25,090 nt of DNA from Oligoflexia bacterium (GTDB lineage: Bacteria > Bdellovibrionota > UBA1018 > CAIMNF01), in NCBI GenBank assembly GCA_903858975.1, contig CAIOKW010000023.1, positions 1 through 25,090 on the forward strand, read 5' to 3'. The notes beneath the pieces were generated by a model. The model was not told the origin of the DNA. It made no database searches and saw only the letters and a program-made list of their open reading frames with translations. The position numbers were made by a program, and so were the translations under genes. The first letter of the stretch is position 1. Each line of letters opens with the position of its first letter. Positions 1 through 7,430 of this stretch are shown here, piece after piece.

Positions 1-9
1 GTGTAAGTA

Positions 10-23
10 ATTGCCTAGGCAAT
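10..23. promoter_or_regulatory. 14-bp perfect palindrome upstream of lysine-rich micro-gene
   Basis: ATTGCCTAGGCAAT is a perfect inverted repeat with no spacer. It lies 11 bases before the GGAGGA ribosome binding site of the micro-gene that starts at 48. Its place fits an operator or a leader element; the promoter itself is probably to the left of the window. Symmetry and position are seen, function is inferred. Confidence 0.35.
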
Positions 24-47
24 AATTTCACAATGGAGGAAAATAAA

Positions 48-119
48 ATGGCTAAGAAAAAAGTGGCGAAGAAAAAAACTGCTAAGAAAAAAACTGCTAA
101 GAAAAAAGCTAAGAAATAG
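48..119 (+). CDS. Lysine-rich micro-protein of 23 residues with AKKK(T/V) repeats
   Basis: This very short gene encodes a start methionine followed by four tandem units of the form AKKKV/AKKKT and a final AKK, so about 60% of the residues are lysine. A strong ribosome binding site (GGAGGA at 35-40) lies 7 bases before the ATG, and an intrinsic terminator follows 21 bases after the stop. It therefore looks like a complete expressed gene and not the tail of a larger one. The composition resembles the lysine/alanine tails of histone H1-like bacterial proteins such as the chlamydial Hc family, which bind nucleic acid. Binding to DNA or RNA is thus a reasonable guess, but there is no globular domain and no family assignment. 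The repeat units are near-identical 15-base blocks, so copy number may vary between strains. Confidence 0.6.
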   Translation: MAKKKVAKKKTAKKKTAKKKAKK

Positions 120-140
120 TTTGTTTCTAGCAAAAATTGC

Positions 141-176
141 AAAAAAACCCCGGAAGCGATTCTGGGGTTTTTTTTT
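141..176. terminator. Bidirectional intrinsic terminator between micro-gene and pyrD
   Basis: The stem pairs CCCC at 148-151 with GGGG at 164-167, extended inward by a G.T wobble and GAA/TTC. It is flanked by seven A residues on the left and nine T residues on the right. The A and T runs give a U-tract on either strand, so it can end both the micro-gene (plus) and pyrD (minus). Confidence 0.85.
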
Positions 177-201
177 GCCTAAAATGTGGAGGCATTTGGG
201 C

Positions 202-1167
202 CTAGGGGATAGAGCGCTGAATCACCTTCCAGATCTTCTTCGCAAAGAAAGGACCGCCATAAATCCATCCCGTATACAGTTGGATCTCAGACGCCCCCGC
301 TTTTAATCGTTTGAGAGCATCTTCGACCGTCATGATTCCCCCAGCCGAGATAATCGGGAGCGAAGTATAGGTTTTAGCCTCTAATAAGCGTTCAAGCGAC
401 AAGCTAGACAAATTTTGCCCACTGTAGCCGCCCGGAAGCTCTTTCTCTCTATATATATAGACGCCGCCCAGCGTATTCGTGAGGATGAAGCCTGATACAC
501 CGGCCGATTCGAGGGCTTGAATGAGTTTCATTAAAGGCTCACCCGTCATTTCAGGAGCAAGCTTTACGTAGAGGGGAATCTCCCGACCGCTTTCCTGAAG
601 GGCGCCCTTCACTTGTTGAACGATCGGTACGAGTGCTTCTGGGGTTTGAAGCGCCCGGAGACCCGGAGTGTTCGGAGAACTCACATTGATCACAAAGTAA
701 TCGGCCGTATCGAGAAAGGACCTCGCCGCCTTCACATAATCAAGGGCAGCGTCAGCATCGGGGGTCAATTTATTTTTCCCGAGGTTAATACCGACCTTGA
801 ATCCTGAGGGCAGGAGGGGTTTGGCTTTTCTTACGCGTTCCGAAATAATCCCTGCGCCTAAATTGTTAAAACCCATTCGATTAAAGAGTGTTCGGTCCTT
901 TGGGATCCGAAAGAGTCTCGGTCTTTCATTCCCGCCCTGCGGAAGGGGGGTGACGGTCCCGATTTCCGCATGTCCAAAACCAAAATAAGGAAGCAGCGGA
1001 AGAATGTCGGCATTCTTATCAAAGCCAGCGGCAAGACCAATTGGGTTATTCTTTAAGTTTGCCTGAAGGGGGAGCAGGCGCACCATCCATCGCATTCCTA
1101 ATTTGGATAGCTCATGGGTAAACTCAGGGGGCAATAAAAAGAGAATTCTTCGAATCAGGGGCCACAT
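202..1167 (-). CDS. pyrD: Dihydroorotate dehydrogenase (quinone), class 2
   Basis: This enzyme oxidises dihydroorotate to orotate in pyrimidine synthesis and passes electrons to membrane quinone. The 321 residues are close to the usual class 2 length. The N-terminal helix region (1-35) is the class 2 membrane-associating part. The FMN-barrel start is seen at 44-54 (GLAAGFDKNAD), and the class 2 motif NVSSPNTPGLR at 161-171 carries serine rather than cysteine as catalytic base. A late motif (ISAGG) marks the phosphate-binding side. The flavin loop reads GGYSGQN where GGLSG is more usual, a minor variation. The ATG at 1167 has no clear ribosome binding site, but a TAGAAC hexamer ends 7 bases before it, so the message may be leaderless. 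The gene is divergent from rnr with 60 bases between the starts. Confidence 0.95.
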   Translation of the reverse strand: MWPLIRRILFLLPPEFTHELSKLGMRWMVRLLPLQANLKNNPIGLAAGFDKNADILPLLPYFGFGHAEIGTVTPLPQGGNERPRLFRIPKDRTLFNRMGFNNLGAGIISERVRKAKPLLPSGFKVGINLGKNKLTPDADAALDYVKAARSFLDTADYFVINVSSPNTPGLRALQTPEALVPIVQQVKGALQESGREIPLYVKLAPEMTGEPLMKLIQALESAGVSGFILTNTLGGVYIYREKELPGGYSGQNLSSLSLERLLEAKTYTSLPIISAGGIMTVEDALKRLKAGASEIQLYTGWIYGGPFFAKKIWKVIQRSIP

Positions 1168-1227
1168 GGGGATCGTTCTAGCATGAAAACGTTCGCTTCA
1201 TGACAAAAACATGGCTAAGCTTAGGGT

Positions 1228-3636
1228 ATGTCGAAGATTTTCTATGATCGTTTAGGCAAGCCGCACGTCATTGGATCCAAAGATCAGAAGGATTCGAAAG
1301 ATAAATCTTCATCGCCGCCTGAGGGCAGTGGAAAGTCAAAGTTTAAAGGAAAAGCGGGAGCCGCTCCCTCGGGAGCGAAGCGGCCAGAGAAGAAGAAATT
1401 CGGTGCGAAGCCTGCCGCAAAGAGTGATCGAAGCTTTGGAGCAAGCGAGTCCCCTTGGATCACGCGCTCTGAAGGGCAAACCACTGATCGTCCGAAAGGC
1501 GAAAGGCCGCGATCGGATCGGCCACGCGCCGATCGTCCTCGCGCGGACCGTCCGGGTTCGAGTCGTCCCGGCACAAAAAGTAAATTCGGCGGTAAAGGAA
1601 AACGGGTTGATCGTGGGCATGGTCATGAGTACGGCCGAAAAGAGCGAAACGCGCTGAAGAATAAAAAACGTGGCCCCGAGAAGCGTGCACCGAACCCTGA
1701 TTGGATTAAGCTCAAGGGTGTGATCGATAAAAATAAACGAGGGTCCGCGTTCCTGGTTCTCGATCGCGCTGATCTCGAGGACATTTTCATTCCACGTTAT
1801 TACTTAGAGCAACTTTTCCATGGCGATCGCGTGGAGGCCTACATCAATGAAGAGGGCGAAATCGAAGACCTGAAGGTTCTCGAACATCGCTTTAAAGAAA
1901 TTTTTGGTCGAGTGAATCTGGGCGATGGACATGTCTTCGGCCCCGAGTTCAAAAAGACGAAACAAAAGGCGAGAACCGGTTACCTCATCTACGAACGCAA
2001 AAAAGCAAAAGAGGAAGTTTATCTTCCTTCGGTGCCGATTGAAGTGAAAGAGGGCGATTGGGTAAAGGCCGAGATGGTCTTTGGAGAAAATGGAGCCACT
2101 TCTGCAAAAATTGTGGAGCACATTGGGCCCATGCTCCCCGCAAGCTACGACATTCAAATGGTCGCAGGAGAATTCAACTTAAAAGAACATCACACCTTTG
2201 ATGCCGTCAAGCAGGCCGAAAGCTATAAACTTGAGATTCCGGGTAAAGACGAAATCGGCCGGACTGATCTACGTCACATCCCTTTCTTTACGATCGATGG
2301 GGAACGGGCTCGGGATTTTGATGATGCCGTTTATGTCGAGCGCCTGGAGCAGCATGGGTTTCGACTTTGGGTTGCGATCGCAGATGTATCTCATTATGTA
2401 AAAGAGGGAACACCGCTCGACTCAGAAGCTTTTGCGCGAGCAACCTCCGTTTATTTCCCTGAAAGAGCTTTCCACATGCTTCCCCGCGCGCTGTCTGAAG
2501 AGCTCTGTAGCTTAAAGCCAAATGTGCCCCGCTTAACATTGGCCTGTTCCATCGATTATACGAATGAAGGAGTCAAAGGGGACATCCACCTCTATGATGG
2601 GATCATCGAGTCCAGGCGCCGTGCCACTTATACGGAGATCGAGGCCGAAAAAACTGAAGCCCGCCACGCAGACCTTTTTGAGCTGTATCGCATTTTAAAG
2701 AAGGCGCGCCACGAGCGTGGGTCTATTGATTTTGATTTCCCCGAGAGTGAAATCATTCTCGATGAAAAAACAGGTGAGCCGAGTGACATTGTCGTTCGAG
2801 AGCGAAATGACGCTCACCGCTTGATTGAAGAGTTCATGATTGCCGCCAATGAATCAGTGACGGAGTGGATGCTAAAGCGCAAACTTCCGTTCATTTACCG
2901 AATTCATGAGGAGCCATCCCTGGAAGCGATCTCAAAATTCACGAAGCTCTCTCGGAATATGGGAGTGTCTCTTTCTGGTCGTGACGGAGGAATTCCTCGT
3001 CCTAAGGTTTTGGCTTCATTCATCAAGACCCTGAAAGATCACCCCGCTGAACCGGTCTTGGCCACAGCCCTTTTAAGATCTATGAGACAAGCAATTTATA
3101 GCGCCTCTCACGGAGAACACTATGGGCTTGCGTCTGAGGGTTACACCCACTTCACCTCACCGATCCGGCGCTATCCAGATTTGATTGTTCACCGCTTACT
3201 GAGAGAAGCGCTTCATCGTGAACAAAAAAAGGAACGCCATCCGAATGGTTCTGAAAGTGAAGCCTCTCAAAATAAGCTCGAAGAAATGGCGGAGCACTGT
3301 AGTTACCGAGAGCGGATTGCAAGCGATGCGGAGCGAGAGTCGATTCGCTTTAAGCAGATGCGCATGATGGCAAAGCACATTGGAGACACTTTTGAAGGTA
3401 AAGTAAATGGACTCACCGAGAAGGGGATGTTCATTCAGTTGTGGCATCCTTACTGCGAGGGGATGGTTCCGGTTGATTCGATGAAAGACGATTGGTACGA
3501 ATTCAATGAGGACCGAATGTTAATTGTAGGCCGTAAAAAGAGACGAACCTTCACGATTGGTTTAAAAGTCAAAATCCAGGTGGTATCGGTAGATCTGGAC
3601 TCAAGACGGGTCGAGTTCCGCTTAATGGAAGGGTAA
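1228..3636 (+). CDS. rnr: Ribonuclease R with long basic N-terminal extension
   Basis: This is a 3'-5' exoribonuclease that degrades structured RNA. Residues 1-156 are a low-complexity, lysine/arginine/proline-rich extension with DRPRA-type repeats around 88-115. The conserved part follows: cold-shock-type OB fold from about 160, RNB catalytic domain about 340-670 with the magnesium-binding DFDDA at 363-367 and the typical TSPIRRYPDL segment near its end, and a C-terminal S1 domain about 712-795. At 802 residues it matches RNase R rather than RNase II. E. coli RNase R carries its lysine-rich tail at the C-terminus, so basic charge is here shifted to the N-terminus. No good ribosome binding site precedes the ATG; TAAGCT ends 6 bases before it. 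It is followed after 4 bases by a ubiB-like gene, so the two are probably co-transcribed. Confidence 0.93.
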   Translation: MSKIFYDRLGKPHVIGSKDQKDSKDKSSSPPEGSGKSKFKGKAGAAPSGAKRPEKKKFGAKPAAKSDRSFGASESPWITRSEGQTTDRPKGERPRSDRPRADRPRADRPGSSRPGTKSKFGGKGKRVDRGHGHEYGRKERNALKNKKRGPEKRAPNPDWIKLKGVIDKNKRGSAFLVLDRADLEDIFIPRYYLEQLFHGDRVEAYINEEGEIEDLKVLEHRFKEIFGRVNLGDGHVFGPEFKKTKQKARTGYLIYERKKAKEEVYLPSVPIEVKEGDWVKAEMVFGENGATSAKIVEHIGPMLPASYDIQMVAGEFNLKEHHTFDAVKQAESYKLEIPGKDEIGRTDLRHIPFFTIDGERARDFDDAVYVERLEQHGFRLWVAIADVSHYVKEGTPLDSEAFARATSVYFPERAFHMLPRALSEELCSLKPNVPRLTLACSIDYTNEGVKGDIHLYDGIIESRRRATYTEIEAEKTEARHADLFELYRILKKARHERGSIDFDFPESEIILDEKTGEPSDIVVRERNDAHRLIEEFMIAANESVTEWMLKRKLPFIYRIHEEPSLEAISKFTKLSRNMGVSLSGRDGGIPRPKVLASFIKTLKDHPAEPVLATALLRSMRQAIYSASHGEHYGLASEGYTHFTSPIRRYPDLIVHRLLREALHREQKKERHPNGSESEASQNKLEEMAEHCSYRERIASDAERESIRFKQMRMMAKHIGDTFEGKVNGLTEKGMFIQLWHPYCEGMVPVDSMKDDWYEFNEDRMLIVGRKKRRTFTIGLKVKIQVVSVDLDSRRVEFRLMEG

Positions 3637-3640
3637 ATTC

Positions 3641-5302
3641 ATGGGATTAGTGAGACGCAGTATCCAGTTCACTCGGGCTGTTAAGGGAGCCGGGCGTTTA
3701 CGACAGATTGTATCAGTACTCTCAAAGCACGGCTTCGGAGACGTGATTCAACGTTTGGGTTTGGGTGGATTTTTGCCGAGTGGTCTCATTAAGTGGATTG
3801 ATGCCAACGAAACGAAAAGTGTGGGCGAACGAATGCGCTTGGCATTCCAAGAATTAGGGCCGACCTTTGTAAAGCTTGGTCAAGTCCTCTCCATGCGTCC
3901 CGATTTGATTCCAGAAAGTGTCGTGGAGGAGCTCGTTAAGCTTCAAGATCAAGTTGCTCCTCTTCCCTTTGAGACGATCCAAGAAATATTAAACCGAGAG
4001 CTTGGTTTTAAAGTTCAAGCCCGCTTTCAGGAGATTGGTTCGGTTCCGATTGGAGCTGCCAGTATCGGACAAGTTCACGAAGCCGTATTGAAGACCGGTG
4101 AAAAAGTAGTCATCAAGGTACTTCGCCCGGATATTCGTAAGATCATTGAGACCGATATCTCGCTCATTACCTTGTTGGCTGAAATGTTTGAGCGCTACTT
4201 TCCTGAGCTTCGAGTATTAAATCCGAAAGTTTTTGTGGAAGAGTTTTTTAAAACCCTTCAGTACGAACTCGATTTTAAAATTGAAGCGAACAACATTGAG
4301 AAGATTGCCAAGAACTCAACCAATTTTCCGGATCTCGTGTTTCCGAAAGTCTATCACGACATCTCAACCCATGAGGTCCTCGTGCTTGAGCGCTTTGAGG
4401 GGATTCGTTTAAATGATCGCGATGCGGTCTTAAATTCGCCGATTGATCGCGAGAAGATTGCGACCCTCGGGGCCCGAGCGTTTCTGTACTCTGTGCTTAA
4501 GTATGGACTCTTTCATGGAGATCTTCATGGGGGGAATCTCTTTATTCTTCCAGGCGATCGCTTAGGGGTGATTGATTTTGGGATTGTCGGGCGCTTATCG
4601 CAAAAGGCGCGAGATCAACTCGTCACGATGGTTTGGGCGCTGACTCAAGAAGACTACGAAACTCTTTGTTACACCTATGCAGAACTCGGATCTGCCGACA
4701 CCTCGATTGATTTTGATTCCTTTCAAAGAGAAGTGCGAAACGTTCTTTCCCCGTACCTTGGGCTTAACCTGAATGATGTGAATTCAGGGAGGGTGTTGAT
4801 TGAAGCGACGAAAATTGCGGCGAAATACAATATTCGGGTTCCTGGCGACTGGATGCTTGTTTTTCGAGCGATCCTGACGATGGAAGGCATGGGGCGGCTC
4901 CTGGATCCAAAGTTCGACATGATTGCGATGAGCGAGGAGTTGATTTTTGACCTCGTAAAAATTCAAATGTCTCCCTCACGTTTGAAGGGGGATGCCTATA
5001 AGATCTCAAAGGATATCATTGCGCTCTTTGAGGTGCTCCCGCGGAATTTGAGATGGGCCGTTCGCAAATTTGCAAAAAATGATTATGCGCTTGAGATCAA
5101 GTCACCCGAATTGCTCCGCGTTTCTCAACAAATTGAACGTGGATCAAGAAGAATCTCAAGATCCTTAAGTGGCATTGGACTCCTTGTGACCGGCGCTATG
5201 CTCATGCAGTGGGATAAGGGTTACCACTGGGATGATTACCCCGTGCTCGGTATCGTGTTCCTTCTGGCCGGCCTTTATTCCGTGCTGCGATCGACTCGCT
5301 AG
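3641..5302 (+). CDS. ubiB: ABC1/UbiB-family atypical kinase
   Basis: This is a member of the UbiB/AarF/ADCK family of atypical kinases or ATPases, which support quinone synthesis and lipid homeostasis at the membrane. Family signatures are present: the KxGQ motif (KLGQ, 78-81), the alanine-rich nucleotide loop (IGAASIGQVHEA), the invariant lysine in VVIKVLRP, the catalytic loop HGDLHGGN at 292-299 and the metal-binding DFG at 312-314. The last 45 residues contain two hydrophobic helices separated by a short loop, as usual for UbiB. At 553 residues it is full length. The ribosome binding site (GGAAGGG) lies within the end of rnr, 4 bases before this start. The neighbouring sdh operon is of the b558 type usually linked to menaquinone, so a strictly ubiquinone role should not be assumed. 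Confidence 0.88.
   Translation: MGLVRRSIQFTRAVKGAGRLRQIVSVLSKHGFGDVIQRLGLGGFLPSGLIKWIDANETKSVGERMRLAFQELGPTFVKLGQVLSMRPDLIPESVVEELVKLQDQVAPLPFETIQEILNRELGFKVQARFQEIGSVPIGAASIGQVHEAVLKTGEKVVIKVLRPDIRKIIETDISLITLLAEMFERYFPELRVLNPKVFVEEFFKTLQYELDFKIEANNIEKIAKNSTNFPDLVFPKVYHDISTHEVLVLERFEGIRLNDRDAVLNSPIDREKIATLGARAFLYSVLKYGLFHGDLHGGNLFILPGDRLGVIDFGIVGRLSQKARDQLVTMVWALTQEDYETLCYTYAELGSADTSIDFDSFQREVRNVLSPYLGLNLNDVNSGRVLIEATKIAAKYNIRVPGDWMLVFRAILTMEGMGRLLDPKFDMIAMSEELIFDLVKIQMSPSRLKGDAYKISKDIIALFEVLPRNLRWAVRKFAKNDYALEIKSPELLRVSQQIERGSRRISRSLSGIGLLVTGAMLMQWDKGYHWDDYPVLGIVFLLAGLYSVLRSTR
5299..5302. other. CTAG shared by two convergent stop codons
   Basis: The palindrome CTAG supplies TAG to ubiB on the plus strand (5300-5302) and TAG to the phosphatase gene on the minus strand (5301-5299). 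The coding regions thus overlap by 4 bases tail to tail, with no room for a terminator outside the genes. Confidence 0.9.
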
Positions 5303-6543
5303 TTTTGGCCCTGACTACCACTCAGTTGTTGTGTGAGCTCAACCGTTCGATCGAGTACCTTCTCCAGCATGGCTTTATAAAAACGAGATTCAATGCTGGG
5401 GTCTTTCGTGAAGACTTCTTCCAAGTCTTTTCGAGTGAGCGAAAGCAGAACAGACTCTTCTTTGGCAATTACGGTAGCAGTTCGCTTTGAGTTTTGAATG
5501 AGGGCAATCTCACCAAAAAACTCACCTAGGTGGATTTCTCGAATGACCTTTTTGTCCTTCATTACAGAAAGATGTCCTGATGCCACCACATACATCCAAG
5601 AGCCCTCATCCCCTTCCGTAATTACGGTCACCCCTTTTTTAAATCGTTCGACTTCACAAATCGCAGCAATGTGCGACTGCTGGAGGTAGTCCAAATATTT
5701 ACTGAGGGGAGCTTTCTGGATGAGATTAATCCGTTCCGCAGCACGGACATCGACCAGGGTGGTTTCAAGATCAGGATTTTTCTCATCTTGAAAATGAATG
5801 CTTACGATACTGGAATCATCACCCGTGATTTTTGCACAATTCTCCATCCAGTGTGAAATGGGTTCTTTATCGGCGAGGTCTTTTGCAAAATCTGCAATTT
5901 TCCCTGCACGCTCTAGACCCGTATAAAATCCATCAGTACAAAGGAAAACCACGTCTTTAGGTTGAAATTCGATTTTAATGAAATCGGGTTGGTTAATTTG
6001 TGCGCTCCCAATCGCACGCGTGAGTGCGCGGGACATCGGGTTTTTTTGGGCCGCTTCTTCAGACATGCCGAGTTTGATGAGCTCATCGTATCCGACGTGG
6101 TCATGGGTCAGTCGGTGATTTTTCCCGGAGCGATTCAGGTATGCGCGGCTATCTCCGACGTGGCCCAAAATTGCGAAACGCTTATAAAACCAAAGGACCA
6201 CACAGGTGGTCGCAGCCATCTTAATATCGGTGCTAGCATGCGTGAGTTGGGTGAGTCCGGTTTGGGTTTCGGCGAAAGTTTGCTGTAGAATACGATGCAT
6301 CTCATGGAGTCGTTCAGGGTCTGAGACGGCGTCAGAAGTGTTTTTAAATTTCTGGTTTGCTTCGATCAGGCGTTTTGGAATGGCGTTTACGACAAAGTGA
6401 GATGCGAACTGCCCTTGGCCGCCTTCACTCACACCATCACAGATGATAAAGATTCCTTCTTTTTCATTTGAGTAAATCGCATCATCATTTTTTAAATGCT
6501 TTGCACCGATTTGTGATTGGCTAGAAGCGCTGAGCTTGATCAT
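5299..6543 (-). CDS. PP2C-type Ser/Thr phosphatase fused to a cyclic nucleotide-binding domain
   Basis: Residues 1-250 form a PP2C/PPM metal-dependent phosphatase. Its aspartate motifs are all visible: KNDDAIY near 19, CDGVSEGGQG at 35-44, GHVGDSRAY at 128-135, CTDG at 202-205 and GDDSS at 241-245. Residues about 281-395 form a cNMP/CAP-type beta-barrel with a well-kept phosphate-binding cassette (FGEIAL at 343-348, RTATV at 354-358). The arrangement suggests a phosphatase switched by a cyclic nucleotide; the ligand and substrate are unknown. There is no membrane segment, so it is cytoplasmic. It is the last gene behind tkt and the GNAT gene, 29 bases from the latter, but seems to have its own promoter: TTGTTA, 18 bases, TATCAT, then 6 bases to the ATG with no ribosome binding site. 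Confidence 0.9.
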   Translation of the reverse strand: MIKLSASSQSQIGAKHLKNDDAIYSNEKEGIFIICDGVSEGGQGQFASHFVVNAIPKRLIEANQKFKNTSDAVSDPERLHEMHRILQQTFAETQTGLTQLTHASTDIKMAATTCVVLWFYKRFAILGHVGDSRAYLNRSGKNHRLTHDHVGYDELIKLGMSEEAAQKNPMSRALTRAIGSAQINQPDFIKIEFQPKDVVFLCTDGFYTGLERAGKIADFAKDLADKEPISHWMENCAKITGDDSSIVSIHFQDEKNPDLETTLVDVRAAERINLIQKAPLSKYLDYLQQSHIAAICEVERFKKGVTVITEGDEGSWMYVVASGHLSVMKDKKVIREIHLGEFFGEIALIQNSKRTATVIAKEESVLLSLTRKDLEEVFTKDPSIESRFYKAMLEKVLDRTVELTQQLSGSQGQN

Positions 6544-6549
6544 AAAAGA

Positions 6550-6579
6550 ATGATACCAAAATTAGATTGGGTTTAACAA
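6550..6579 (-). promoter_or_regulatory. Putative sigma-70-type leaderless promoter of PP2C gene
   Basis: On the minus strand TTGTTA (6579-6574) is followed by 18 bases and TATCAT (6555-6550). The ATG begins 6 bases later and no Shine-Dalgarno is present. The -35 box overlaps the stop codon of the GNAT gene. Confidence 0.45.
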
Positions 6580-7430
6580 GCCGACAAACCAGAGATCCAG
6601 TACTCAGGTTTCCATTTTTCACCCGCAAAGGTCGGGCGGGCAAGGCAAAGGTTCTCCTCAAATATGGCTTTCATTGGAAACCCAAGTTTGATGAGATCAT
6701 CTGTTTGCCCCATGACCTGAGCAATCGGGCATTGTAGATAAATGTGGTAGAGGATTTTTTGAATGCCCCGTAAGTCCCCGCCCATTTCATGAACCATATG
6801 CTTCAGATCCATACCCCGCTGGTAGGCAACATAGGAAAAGGGTTCGTCTAAATAATGCCACTCCACTGTAGGGTGAGAAAAAAACCAAGAGCGGTCTGCC
6901 TCTGTAAATTGAATTCCCGTTTTACGGCGCAAAAAGTCTTGAAATATAGAATCCGTGAGACCGACTTTTACAGGACTTGATTGTAAACCAGCGGTATTAA
7001 TTGCTAGGTCAGAGATGAGCGCGCGCGCTTGAGTGCCTTCGAGTTTAAATCCTAAGCGTCCGTAAAATTCATGTTCGGATCCCCAGAGGATACTCCAAGG
7101 ACAGCTTCTTGCTTCCACTCTTTGGATGGCTTCTCTTAAAAGGGTAGTGCTTAGGCCCTTGCCTCGGTGTTGTTCGTGAGTGGCGACAGCGCCCATCAGT
7201 GCGATTCTCTCAAGGCCGCGGCTCGTTTGCATTTCGCAAAAGCGAATTCCGACATGGCTCACCAGTTGGCTCTGCTCATAGATCCCCAAGCGCAGGGCTC
7301 GATCGGTACCCCAGATGGGGAAATCTTCTAGAAAATGATGAGGCGATTGATACTGGAAGGCCCGCGATACTAATTCATCAATGGCTCCCGCATCGCGAGC
7401 TGCAATTTCTTTAATTTCTAGGAGAGCCAA
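6573..7430 (-). CDS. GNAT-family N-acetyltransferase
   Basis: The N-terminal half (about 4-150) is a GNAT fold: the acetyl-CoA binding motif A is seen at 79-100 (AVATHEQHRGKGLSTTLL, with the R/Q-x-x-G-x-G/A pattern as HRGKGLS) and the later FYGRLGFKL signature lies at 122-130. The C-terminal 130 residues have no feature I can assign; a second acetyltransferase-like or substrate-binding half is possible from the length of 285. The substrate is unknown. The start codon is TTG at 7430, weakly supported by GAGAAG 9 bases upstream. It overlaps the end of tkt by 13 bases, which points to translational coupling. No other in-frame start preserves the N-terminal strand of the fold. Confidence 0.8.
   Translation of the reverse strand: MALLEIKEIAARDAGAIDELVSRAFQYQSPHHFLEDFPIWGTDRALRLGIYEQSQLVSHVGIRFCEMQTSRGLERIALMGAVATHEQHRGKGLSTTLLREAIQRVEARSCPWSILWGSEHEFYGRLGFKLEGTQARALISDLAINTAGLQSSPVKVGLTDSIFQDFLRRKTGIQFTEADRSWFFSHPTVEWHYLDEPFSYVAYQRGMDLKHMVHEMGGDLRGIQKILYHIYLQCPIAQVMGQTDDLIKLGFPMKAIFEENLCLARPTFAGEKWKPEYWISGLSAC

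Noticed and set aside
1490..1575. GATCG-rich short repeats as a possible CRISPR or regulatory repeat array
   Set aside because: They lie in frame inside rnr and encode the DRPRA-type protein repeats; there are no regular spacers.
1284..1690. Several open frames antisense to or out of frame with the start of rnr
   Set aside because: They arise from the GC-rich, repeat-bearing basic extension of RNase R, have repetitive composition and no ribosome binding sites.
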